DNA of 5,063 nucleotides. Origin: Hyphomonadaceae bacterium (lineage in GTDB: Bacteria; Pseudomonadota; Alphaproteobacteria; Caulobacterales; Aquidulcibacteraceae). The notes under the pieces were generated by a model, which was not told where the DNA came from, searched no databases, and worked only from the letters and a program-made list of their open reading frames with translations. Below are positions 1 to 5,063 of the stretch, in pieces (positions within the stretch are counted from its first letter, which is position 1; each line of letters opens with the position of its first letter). Both the position numbers and the translations under genes were made by a program. The stretch is from the NCBI GenBank assembly GCA_003526465.1, contig DPWD01000369.1:229-5291 (forward strand). The letters are read 5' to 3'.

Positions 1-658
1 CATAGATGATCTCCGCGCGACCGATGAGGTTTTCGATGGGAACAGGCCCCATGCGTTGCCAGCGGCTGTCGAGCGAATTGTCGCGATTGTCGCCCATGAA
101 AAACAAGTGTCCGGTCGGCACGACATAGGGACCGAAATCGTCGAAGCGTCCCCCTTCCGAGAGATTGTGGACGGCGTGCGTGTAGCCGCCCGGCAATGCT
201 TCGTCGCTGCGCTCGGCCCACTCGCGTCCACGGGGGTGCGCGCGCCGCAGCAGCAGCGCCGGCTCACTCAGTTCGGCGCGATCGCCGTTCAAGAACAGCA
301 CGCCGGCGCGCACCTCGATCGTGTCGCCAGGCAAGCCGATGACACGCTTGACCATGGTCTTGCCATCCATTGGATGCGCGAACACGATCACATCGCCGCG
401 CCTGGGCGGATGCTCGAACAAGCGGTGCTCGCTCACCGGCAGCAGTCCGCTGAGGCCAAGCGGCAGCGAATGACGGCTGTAGCCGTAAGCGAACTTCGAT
501 ACCACGATGCGGTCGCCCACTTCGAGGTGGGGCACCATGCTTTCCGAGGGGATGGCGTAGTTCGCGAAGGCGACGGTGGTAAAGCAGAGATAGGCTAGAA
601 AGGCCTTGGCGACGACCAAGCACCATTCCCGGATTTCCGTGAGCAACCGCTTTTTCAT
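1..658 (-). CDS. lepB: signal peptidase I, C-terminus cut off by the window edge
   Basis: Signal peptidase I is a membrane-bound serine/lysine protease that removes signal peptides from exported proteins on the outer face of the inner membrane. 219 codons are visible. The start MKKRLLTEIR is followed by one hydrophobic segment at about residues 13-34. All family boxes are present: PSESM at 37-41 with the nucleophile Ser40, the VKRVIGLPGD block with the general base Lys104, and GDNRDNSLDSR at 189-199. The frame is open to the window edge, so only the last stretch of the protein is missing. The ATG at 658 gives a normal N-terminus (short basic head, then the anchor). No clear Shine-Dalgarno precedes it. 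In alphaproteobacteria lepB often lies upstream of rnc and era, which would be beyond the left edge; that is expectation, not something seen here. Identity is secure. Confidence 0.97.
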   Translation of the reverse strand, partial: MKKRLLTEIREWCLVVAKAFLAYLCFTTVAFANYAIPSESMVPHLEVGDRIVVSKFAYGYSRHSLPLGLSGLLPVSEHRLFEHPPRRGDVIVFAHPMDGKTMVKRVIGLPGDTIEVRAGVLFLNGDRAELSEPALLLRRAHPRGREWAERSDEALPGGYTHAVHNLSEGGRFDDFGPYVVPTGHLFFMGDNRDNSLDSRWQRMGPVPIENLIGRAEIIY

Positions 659-666
659 GATCGCAG

Positions 667-695
667 AGCGTGGAGCGCGCTCGCCTTGGGGTCAA
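667..695 (-). promoter_or_regulatory. possible lepB promoter
   Basis: On the minus strand a TTGACC hexamer (695-690) matches the -35 consensus. At 17-bp spacing the -10 position reads CACGCT (672-667), which is poor. The lepB ATG lies only 8 bases beyond, so a transcript from here would have almost no leader. The -35 is good and the -10 is weak, so this is a tentative call. Confidence 0.25.
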
Positions 696-709
696 GCGCC
701 GGCGCTGCG

Positions 710-738
710 TTGGCGCAACTCCGCGACGATGCTAGAGC
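710..738 (+). promoter_or_regulatory. possible promoter of the EI24-family gene, near-leaderless
   Basis: TTGGCG (710-715), a 17-bp spacer, then TAGAGC (733-738) preceded by TG at 730-731 as in an extended -10. A start site about 7 bases after the -10 would fall on or next to the ATG at 746. That would fit the lack of any Shine-Dalgarno there. The hexamers are only partial matches, and this is inference from spacing. Confidence 0.25.
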
Positions 739-745
739 AACGCCC

Positions 746-1393
746 ATGAACGCAGCTTCGGCAATACTCGGCGGACTGGGCGATGTGTTTCGCGGCCGGC
801 TCTCTTGGCTCGCCGCGCTCAACCTTGCTGTCGCTGTCGCAATGACGGCGGCGGCGGCGTGGGCGGCGATGCGCTATCTTGTGCCGTTGGTCCCCGATGG
901 CGCGGGCTGGCTCTCCTATCTTTCCACCGCCGGCGAGTTCGCCGCGAGTTTCTTAGTCGTGGTGCTCGCCCTGGTGCTGTCGCCGGGTGTGTCCATGGGC
1001 GTGGGCGGGGCATTGTTCGACATCGCCGCTGCGCGCGTGGAGAAAGCCGTGGCGCTGCCCGAAGGGCGCCTCGTGCCGATCCACGAAGGTTTGCTCAACG
1101 GTCTGCGCATCGCCTGGCCAGCGCTGCTGCTCAACCTCATCTCGCTGCCGCTGATGTTCGTGCCGGTCATCAACATTCTCTGGTTCCTGACGCTCAACGG
1201 CTATCTGATGGGGCGCGAATATTTCTCGCTCGCCGCCGTGCGGCGCATGCCGTGGGCGGAGGCGCGCGCGCTGCGGGGCAAACATGGGGCGGCGATCTTC
1301 GCGGTTGGCCTGTTCGCGGCGGTCCTGCCGTTCGTTGCGCCGCTGTTCGGGGCCGCGGCAATGACGCGGCTGATCGCTTCGCGGCGCAGCTAA
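746..1393 (+). CDS. EI24-domain (CysZ-like) integral membrane protein
   Basis: A 215-residue inner-membrane protein with about four hydrophobic stretches, near residues 22-46, 62-88, 120-150 and 181-208. The family mark is the NGYLMGREYFSLAAVRRM stretch at 151-168, preceded by a Pro/Asn turn (FVPVINIL, 138-145). This pattern is typical of EI24/CysZ-like proteins of alphaproteobacteria. CysZ in enterobacteria is a sulfate transporter, but most alphaproteobacterial EI24 proteins have no proven substrate and nothing here links it to sulfur, so I do not assign one. I chose the ATG at 746 over a TTG at 686 because the extra 20 residues look like non-coding intergenic sequence and overlap the likely promoter. 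No Shine-Dalgarno is visible. The gene diverges from lepB and converges on hepT with 3 bases between the stops. The family call is firm; function is unknown. Confidence 0.88.
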   Translation: MNAASAILGGLGDVFRGRLSWLAALNLAVAVAMTAAAAWAAMRYLVPLVPDGAGWLSYLSTAGEFAASFLVVVLALVLSPGVSMGVGGALFDIAAARVEKAVALPEGRLVPIHEGLLNGLRIAWPALLLNLISLPLMFVPVINILWFLTLNGYLMGREYFSLAAVRRMPWAEARALRGKHGAAIFAVGLFAAVLPFVAPLFGAAAMTRLIASRRS

Positions 1394-1396
1394 GTA

Positions 1397-1741
1397 CTAT
1401 TCTCCGCGTGCGGCGAGCATCCGGCGCGTTGCAGCCTGCAGCGGTGGAAGATGCGCTTGGACGATGCCCCAGACGATGTTGTGGTCGATTGAGCGATACC
1501 CGTGGGCGATCCGGTTCCGGAGCGAGACGATGACAGGCCAGGGAATTTCCGGCGCCTCGTCCTGCACCGCTGCAGGCAAGCGGCGAGCCGCCTCGCCAAT
1601 GACGACGAGAAACATTGCAGTCGCGGCGCAGGTTCGTACGTCCGCGACAAAGGTCTGCTGGTCTAGCCCGCTGGTAAACGCGCTAATGTTGCTGATAGCG
1701 TCTTCAATCTCGACCAGCCAAGCCGCGCTGCCGTCAGGCAT
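1397..1741 (-). CDS. hepT: HepT-like HEPN ribonuclease toxin (DUF86), type VII toxin-antitoxin
   Basis: A 114-residue, mainly helical protein of the HepT/DUF86 HEPN family, whose members are RNA-cleaving toxins. The catalytic RX4HXY motif is intact: Arg75, His80 and Tyr82 in LRNRIAHGYRSID. In characterised systems the partner nucleotidyltransferase adds AMP to the motif tyrosine and so silences the RNase. The N-terminal half (WLVEIEDAISNISAFTSGL, then VIGEAARRLP) also matches the family. The gene overlaps the end of mntA by 8 bases when started at the ATG at 1741, which suggests translational coupling. An ATG at 1750 and a TTG at 1756 are also in frame and would add 3 or 5 residues; I cannot decide between them from a Shine-Dalgarno. 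Three 60-base rows counted by hand (1441-1500, 1621-1740) average about 60% GC, lower than the rows I counted in the EI24 gene. With all motif residues kept, the toxin appears intact. Confidence 0.92.
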   Translation of the reverse strand: MPDGSAAWLVEIEDAISNISAFTSGLDQQTFVADVRTCAATAMFLVVIGEAARRLPAAVQDEAPEIPWPVIVSLRNRIAHGYRSIDHNIVWGIVQAHLPPLQAATRRMLAARGE

Positions 1742-2021
1742 CGATCGCATCCGCAAGGGCGTTGCGGCGCACGATCCGGTTACGCAGCGCCTCCTCCGTG
1801 CTCATCTCGACCCTGGCGCCCAGCTTCTGGCCCAATTCGTCCTCAATGCGGAAGAAGTCGAGTCCCATGGGCTTTGTGAGCTCAACGATCAGGTCGACGT
1901 CGCTGTCGGGCCGGGCTTCGTCGCGGGCATGCGAGCCAAACAGGCGCACGCGGCCGACGCCCTGGGCCGCCAGCCAGGGTTTCAGCTCCCGCAATTTCGC
2001 AAGGACTTCATCGCGCGTCAT
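1734..2021 (-). CDS. mntA: MntA-like minimal nucleotidyltransferase antitoxin
   Basis: A 95-residue minimal nucleotidyltransferase of the DNA polymerase beta superfamily. The signature GSX10DXD is complete: Gly29-Ser30, then Asp41 and Asp43 in the VRLFGSHARDEARPDSDVDL stretch. In the HepT/MntA system such a protein transfers AMP from ATP to the toxin's tyrosine and thus acts as the antitoxin. The position where relatives usually carry a third Asp reads VEM (Glu72), a conservative change. The gene starts at the ATG at 2021, which gives the standard MTRDEVLAKL opening; a longer frame exists upstream but would run into ecm. It begins 13 bases after the ecm stop, without an obvious Shine-Dalgarno, and overlaps hepT at its end. 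Antitoxin-first order with overlap is common in this family. Family and pairing are secure; activity is inferred. Confidence 0.92.
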   Translation of the reverse strand: MTRDEVLAKLRELKPWLAAQGVGRVRLFGSHARDEARPDSDVDLIVELTKPMGLDFFRIEDELGQKLGARVEMSTEEALRNRIVRRNALADAIDA

Positions 2022-2034
2022 GGGCGCCAGTCTA

Positions 2035-4047
2035 TCACGTCGGCGCTCGCGCCGCCACCAGCTTGACGATATCGCCCATGATCGCGGTGAGCTTGAAATC
2101 CTTCGGCGTGTACACGCCCGCCACGCCCATCTGGCGAAGTGCGAGCGCGTCCGCGGGCGGAATGATGCCGCCGACCACGAGCGGCACGCTCTCCATACCC
2201 TCCGCACGCATTAGACGCACGACTTCGCGCACGAGATCGAGGTGCGAACCGGAAAGAATAGAAAGCCCCACCGCGTGCGCGCGCTTTTCCTTTGCCGCCG
2301 CCACGATCTCGGCTGGCGTTAGGCGAATGCCCTCATAGATCGCGTCCATGCCGACAGCGCGCGCGCGCGCCGCGATCTGCTCGGCGCCGTTGGAATGGCC
2401 GTCGAGCCCAGGCTTGCCGACGAGCAGCGTGAGTTGACGGCCCAGCCGTTCCGAGAGCGCGGCGACATCGCGCTGCACCGCGTCGATGTCATCGCCGCCG
2501 CTTTCGATCACCAGCGCAACGCCGGTGGGGCCGCGATACTCGCCGTAAATATCGCGCAGCGCCTGCGACCATTCCCCGGTGGTGACGCCAGCCTTCGCGC
2601 AATCGAGCGAGGCAGGCATGATGTTGCGGTTTTCTTGCGCTGACGCACGCAACGCCGTGATCGCTGCTTCCGTTTCGCCTTGGTTGCGCTGGCTGCGCCA
2701 GGCTTTGAGCCGGCCGACCTGCTCGGCCTCGGCGGCGAGGTCCACGCTCTGGATCGACTTCTCGCCTGCCTCGAGCGGGGAGGGCTCGGCCTCGGTGAAG
2801 CAATTGACGCCCACGACCTTCACATCGCCCCGCTCGATAGCCTCGATCCTGGCTCGATTGGAATCGACAAGCGCTGCTTTCATGTATTCGATCGCCGCCG
2901 CCGCCCCGCCCAGCGCTCCAATCTTCGCAAGCTCCGCGCGCGCGCCTTGAATCAGTTCCGCGGTTTTCGCTTCGACGACCTTAGAGCCTTCGAATATGTC
3001 CTCGAACTCCAGCAAATCCGTCTCGTAAGCCAATATCTGCTGCATCCTGAGCGACCATTGCTGGTCCCATGGGCGCGGCAGGCCCAGCGCTTCGTTCCAG
3101 GCCGGCAATTGCACCGCGCGCGCTCGCGCGTCTTTCGAAAGCGTGACCGCCAGGGTCTCAAGCAGAATGCGATAGACGTTGTTTTCGGCTTGTTGCTCGG
3201 TCAGGCCCAGCGAATTGACTTGCACGCCGTACCGGAAGCGGCGCGCCCTTTCGTCGGTGACGCCGTAACGCTCGCGCCCGATCTCGTCCCATAGTGCGGC
3301 GAACGCGCGCAGTTTGCAGGTCTCGGTGACGAAGCGCAGGCCCGCGTTCACGAAGAAGGAGATGCGGGAGAAGACTTCGGGCATGCGCGCGGCCGCATCT
3401 CCCCCTCCGTCACGCGCTTCGCGCGCGACACCTCCCCCGTGAACGGGGGAGGAAACCTCGTCCAGCACCGCCATCGCCGCCGCCAGCGCAAACGCAAGCT
3501 CCTGTTCCGGCGTCGCGCCGGCTTCCTGCAAATGGTACGAGCAGACGTTGATGGGGTTCCATTTCGGCATCGCGTCGAGGCACCAGGAGATCGTGTCCGC
3601 TGTCAGCTTGAGCGAGGGCGCGGGCGGGAAGATGTAGGTGCCGCGGGAGAGATATTCCTTGAGGATATCGTTCTGGGTGGTGCCTTGCAGCTTGCGCCAG
3701 TCCGCGCCTTGCTCTTGCGCCAACGCCGCGTAAAGCGCGATCAGCCACGCCGCCGGCGCGTTGATCGTCATCGAAGTGTTCATCCGATCCAGCGGCAGGC
3801 CGTCGAACAGCGCGCGCATGTCGCCCAGATGGCAGACGGGCACGCCGACTTTGCCGACCTCGCCGCGCGCCAGTTCGTGGTCGCTATCGTAGCCGGTCTG
3901 GGTCGGCAGATCGAACGCCACCGAAAGCCCGGTTTGCCCCTTGGCGAGGTTGGACTTGTAGAGCTTGTTGGATTCCGCCGGCGTCGAATGCCCGGAATAG
4001 GTGCGGAAAATCCAGGGCGGATCGGGGGCGTGCTGAAAAGCGCTCAT
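2035..4047 (-). CDS. ecm: ethylmalonyl-CoA mutase, B12-dependent, with an in-frame repeat insertion
   Basis: Ethylmalonyl-CoA mutase (MeaA type) converts (2R)-ethylmalonyl-CoA to (2S)-methylsuccinyl-CoA with adenosylcobalamin. It is a key cytosolic step of the ethylmalonyl-CoA pathway for acetyl-CoA assimilation without isocitrate lyase. 670 residues. The N-terminal TIM-barrel part has WIFRTYSGHSTPAESN (12-27), GLSVAFDLPTQTGYDSDHEL (40-59), GTTQNDILKEYLSRGTYIFP (122-141) and CSYHLQEAGATP (169-180, His172). The C-terminal cobalamin domain has D549-G-H551-S-N-G554, SIL at 596-598 and VVGGII at 624-629. These blocks match MeaA better than methylmalonyl-CoA mutase, where the same places read differently (for example YAGFST and GYHMQEAGA). 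The ATG at 4047 gives the MeaA-like start; in-frame upstream starts (ATG 4119, TTG 4122) add about 25 unlike residues. Residues 199-217 are encoded by a palindromic repeat and look foreign to the family. mntA follows 13 bases after the stop, so co-transcription is likely. Confidence 0.93.
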   Translation of the reverse strand: MSAFQHAPDPPWIFRTYSGHSTPAESNKLYKSNLAKGQTGLSVAFDLPTQTGYDSDHELARGEVGKVGVPVCHLGDMRALFDGLPLDRMNTSMTINAPAAWLIALYAALAQEQGADWRKLQGTTQNDILKEYLSRGTYIFPPAPSLKLTADTISWCLDAMPKWNPINVCSYHLQEAGATPEQELAFALAAAMAVLDEVSSPVHGGGVAREARDGGGDAAARMPEVFSRISFFVNAGLRFVTETCKLRAFAALWDEIGRERYGVTDERARRFRYGVQVNSLGLTEQQAENNVYRILLETLAVTLSKDARARAVQLPAWNEALGLPRPWDQQWSLRMQQILAYETDLLEFEDIFEGSKVVEAKTAELIQGARAELAKIGALGGAAAAIEYMKAALVDSNRARIEAIERGDVKVVGVNCFTEAEPSPLEAGEKSIQSVDLAAEAEQVGRLKAWRSQRNQGETEAAITALRASAQENRNIMPASLDCAKAGVTTGEWSQALRDIYGEYRGPTGVALVIESGGDDIDAVQRDVAALSERLGRQLTLLVGKPGLDGHSNGAEQIAARARAVGMDAIYEGIRLTPAEIVAAAKEKRAHAVGLSILSGSHLDLVREVVRLMRAEGMESVPLVVGGIIPPADALALRQMGVAGVYTPKDFKLTAIMGDIVKLVAARAPT
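2357..2370. repeat. seven GC dinucleotides in a row inside ecm
   Basis: Fourteen bases of strict GC alternation, encoding part of an Ala/Arg run (AARARAV) in the cobalamin domain of ecm. Such tracts can slip or adopt Z-form DNA. Here it is most simply explained by Ala and Arg codon use in high-GC DNA. Confidence 0.6.
3399..3453. repeat. GC-rich double-hairpin palindromic repeat inside ecm
   Basis: Two adjacent inverted repeats. The first is 3409-3417 against 3421-3429: 8 of 9 pairs around a TTC loop. The second is 3431-3440 against 3443-3452: 10 of 10 pairs around a 2-base spacer, of the form CCTCCCCCGT/ACGGGGGAGG. A further TCCCCC at 3400-3405 could compete for the GGGGGA at 3445-3450. This layout (a C-rich end, a short central hairpin, then a perfect C-run/G-run hairpin) resembles dispersed intergenic repeats I recall from alphaproteobacterial genomes. 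The 3399-3453 span touches 19 codons (residues 199-217 of ecm), keeps the frame open and encodes SSPVHGGG-VAREARD-GGGD. The boundaries are my estimate. Membership of a repeat family needs a genome search. Confidence 0.75.
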
Positions 4048-4205
4048 CGCCGCGAGGGAAGCATGCGCGCCATGGCGAGAGCAAGCGCAATGCCTTCGGG
4101 GGAGAGGAATCGCTCCCATCAAAACGATTTGAGGTCGATCAAAGCGGGGGCGCGTGGGCTGGTTAACTTATGCCGTGTCGTCTGCAAAGGCGGCTGGCGT
4201 GGCGG

Positions 4206-4300
4206 CGTCTTGGCAAGCCAAAGTCCGATCCGGCCCTCGTGCAAAGGCCCCCCCCGCTGACGCTGAGTGCGGGCCGGGCGCACAATAGCGAGCCAAGACG
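4206..4300. repeat. large imperfect inverted repeat, about 95 bp
   Basis: The outer arms CGTCTTGGC (4206-4214) and GCCAAGACG (4292-4300) are perfect over 9 bases. The inner arms CCGGCCC (4230-4236) and GGGCCGG (4271-4277) are perfect over 7. Both pairs are centred on 4253. The stretches between them (15 and 14 bases) agree at about 7 of 14 positions when one is reverse-complemented. Overall about 23 of 30 arm positions pair. It does not extend beyond the outer arms. It could be a decayed mobile element, a structured leader or operator, or chance in GC-rich DNA. Confidence 0.5.
4257..4286 (+). promoter_or_regulatory. possible dodecin promoter
   Basis: CTGACG (4257-4262), an 18-bp spacer, then CACAAT (4281-4286). 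Each hexamer keeps four or so consensus positions. A transcript would start near 4293 and carry a leader of about 50 bases. The site lies in the loop and right arm of the inverted repeat at 4206-4300, so folding or a protein bound there could affect it. This is inferred from sequence likeness alone. Confidence 0.25.
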
Positions 4301-4329
4301 TCCCCGGCCTGGAGACGCGCCGCGCCGAT

Positions 4330-4335
4330 GGGAGA
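4330..4335 (+). promoter_or_regulatory. ribosome binding site of dodecin
   Basis: GGGAGA, with GGAG ending 7 bases before the ATG at 4342. It is the clearest Shine-Dalgarno in the window. It decides the start of the dodecin gene over the in-frame upstream start at 4267. Confidence 0.7.
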
Positions 4336-4341
4336 ATTGAG

Positions 4342-4542
4342 ATGTCCGTCGCAAAAGTGGTGGAGATATGCGCGGCTTCACCCGTAAGTATCGAGGACGC
4401 GGTCGCCAAGGGCGTCGCGCGCGCGGCGGAGACGTTGGAACGCGTCCAGGGCGCGTGGGTGCAGGACATCAAGGTCGAATCCGACAACGGCAAAATCGTT
4501 GAGTGGCGTGTCACTCTTAAGGTAACCTTCGTGCTGAACTGA
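4342..4542 (+). CDS. dodecin family flavin-binding protein
   Basis: A 66-residue protein, the usual dodecin length. Dodecins form hollow twelve-subunit shells in the cytoplasm that bind riboflavin, FMN or lumichrome and are thought to store flavins and limit photochemical or redox damage. The fold order is visible: strand (VAKVVEICAASP), helix (SIEDAVAKGVARAAETLERV, 16-35), then two strands (GAWVQDIKVES and KIVEWRVTLKVTFVLN). Trp39 is at the position of the tryptophan that stacks on the flavin ring, with Gln41 close by. The GAWV and LKVTFVL blocks are typical of bacterial dodecins. The start at 4342 follows a good ribosome binding site; the longer frame from 4267 adds 25 unlike residues. It is divergent from ecm, and manC follows 51 bases later on the same strand. 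I see no functional link to either neighbour. Confidence 0.93.
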   Translation: MSVAKVVEICAASPVSIEDAVAKGVARAAETLERVQGAWVQDIKVESDNGKIVEWRVTLKVTFVLN

Positions 4543-4593
4543 GCGCGGCGCTCGCTTGCAAGTTTGCCCTCCGCGGCGCAAGCAATCGCGCCA

Positions 4594-5063
4594 ATGAAGC
4601 CTTGCATCATTCCCGCGATCCTATCGGGGGGCGCCGGTACGCGCCTTTGGCCGGTTTCAACCGATGCGAACCCAAAGCAGTTTCACTTGCTGGCGGGCGG
4701 GGCGTCCCTGTTGGCGCAGACCGTGCTTCGCGTTGCCGGCGAGACCGATGCGGTGGCGTTCGCGCCTCCGATAATCCTCGCCAGCGCCGCTCACGTCGCG
4801 TTGGTTGAAGAACACCTTGGCGGGAGCGCCGTCAGCGCCCTGGTGATCGAGCCGGCAGGCCGCAATACCGCGGCGCCGGCTGTAATCGCGGCGGCGCTGG
4901 CGGCGGAAATTACGCCCGACGCGCTGGTGCTCTTGCTGCCAGCCGACCACCTTATCGCCGACCGCGAAGCGTTCTTGGCCGCATTGGCGCGCGCGGCGGC
5001 GTTTGCGCGCGACCGCATCGTCACTTTCGGCGTTACGCCGAACCGGCCCGCAACCGGTTACGG
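4594..5063 (+). CDS. manC: mannose-1-phosphate guanylyltransferase, N-terminal part
   Basis: This enzyme makes GDP-mannose from mannose-1-phosphate and GTP in the cytoplasm, supplying capsule, exopolysaccharide and LPS sugars. 156 codons are visible before the right edge. The nucleotidyltransferase signature GGAGTRLWPVS (12-22) with PKQF (27-30) is complete. Further family blocks are EPAGRNTAAPA (86-96), LLPADHLI (114-121) and TFGVTPNRPATGY (144-156). Together they mark the GDP-mannose branch rather than the glucose-1-phosphate thymidylyl or adenylyl branch. Full-length relatives run to roughly 350-480 residues, so most of the gene and any fused isomerase domain lie outside the window. The ATG at 4594 starts directly at the conserved N-terminal strand (CIIPAILSGG); no strong Shine-Dalgarno is visible. 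It may be read through from dodecin 51 bases upstream. Names cpsB, algA or xanB are used for relatives. Confidence 0.93.
   Translation, partial: MKPCIIPAILSGGAGTRLWPVSTDANPKQFHLLAGGASLLAQTVLRVAGETDAVAFAPPIILASAAHVALVEEHLGGSAVSALVIEPAGRNTAAPAVIAAALAAEITPDALVLLLPADHLIADREAFLAALARAAAFARDRIVTFGVTPNRPATGY

Larger units (their letters stand above)
4048..4341. other. divergent intergenic region between ecm and dodecin
   Basis: A 294-bp region between divergently transcribed genes. The ecm-proximal part (4048-4205) can be read in frame with ecm to 4122, but the peptide is unlike known MeaA N-termini. I found no convincing -35/-10 pair for ecm on the minus strand. The rest holds a large imperfect inverted repeat (4206-4300), a run of eight C (4248-4255), a possible dodecin promoter and the dodecin ribosome binding site. 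I see no tRNA, terminator with T-run, or credible small gene in it. Confidence 0.7.

Noticed and set aside
805..1533. Second plus-strand frame across the EI24 gene
   Set aside because: Arg-rich shadow peptide; the other frame gives a coherent membrane protein with the family motif.
1464..2066. Plus-strand open frame of 200 codons opposite hepT and mntA
   Set aside because: The opposite strand carries complete HepT and MntA motifs. This frame has low-complexity sequence and no recognisable domain.
3391..3460. Repeat in ecm as a sign of a frameshifted pseudogene
   Set aside because: The frame is open through the element, and conserved Ecm blocks continue on both sides to the full C-terminal cobalamin domain.
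4095..4110. CGGGGGAGAGGAA stretch near ecm as a second copy of the palindromic repeat
   Set aside because: Only one arm is similar and no matching C-rich partner forms a comparable hairpin next to it.
3439..4260. Plus-strand open frame of 273 codons opposite ecm
   Set aside because: It is the shadow of the high-GC ecm gene. Its peptide is Arg/His/Gly-rich with no family features, while the minus strand encodes a clear conserved enzyme.
4541..4553. GAGCGC-G-GCGCTC hairpin at the dodecin stop codon as a terminator
   Set aside because: The stem is short, with a loop of one to three bases and no T-run after it. Not enough for a terminator call.
4119..4610. Minus-strand frame of 163 codons across dodecin and the intergenic region
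   Set aside because: Antisense to a clear dodecin gene, and without any family-like features.

Overview
The window reads as a high-GC alphaproteobacterial chromosome. The main reasons are a complete ethylmalonyl-CoA mutase gene (ecm/meaA type), weak or absent Shine-Dalgarno sites at most genes, and a GC-rich palindromic repeat of a kind I recall as common in Caulobacterales, Hyphomonadaceae and Rhizobiales. The exact genus cannot be read from the sequence.

Layout, left to right. (1) Positions 1-658, minus strand: signal peptidase I (lepB), cut at its C-terminus by the window edge. (2) An 87-bp divergent intergenic region. (3) 746-1393, plus strand: a multi-pass membrane protein of the EI24/CysZ-like family. 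It converges on the next unit with only 3 bases between stop codons. (4) A minus-strand unit transcribed ecm (4047-2035), mntA (2021-1734), hepT (1741-1397). This joins a central-carbon vitamin B12 enzyme to a type VII toxin-antitoxin pair (minimal nucleotidyltransferase antitoxin plus HEPN RNase toxin); gaps are 13 bases and then an overlap. (5) A 294-bp divergent region holding a large imperfect inverted repeat. (6) 4342-4542, plus strand: dodecin, a small flavin-binding protein. (7) 4594 to the right edge, plus strand: the N-terminal part of mannose-1-phosphate guanylyltransferase (manC-like).

Most of the genes are housekeeping: protein export (lepB), acetyl-CoA assimilation by the ethylmalonyl-CoA pathway (ecm), flavin buffering (dodecin) and GDP-mannose supply for surface polysaccharide (manC). 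They do not form one pathway.

The most unusual observation is inside ecm. About 55 bp made of two adjacent GC-rich hairpins (3399-3453) sits in frame in the coding sequence and encodes a 19-residue Gly/Ala/Arg-rich stretch just before the conserved RISFFVNAG block. It looks like a dispersed palindromic repeat that has been accepted as protein sequence, comparable in principle to the Rickettsia palindromic elements found inside genes. Two further points deserve a look: toxin-antitoxin genes placed directly behind ecm, and the roughly 95-bp inverted repeat that overlaps the likely dodecin promoter.
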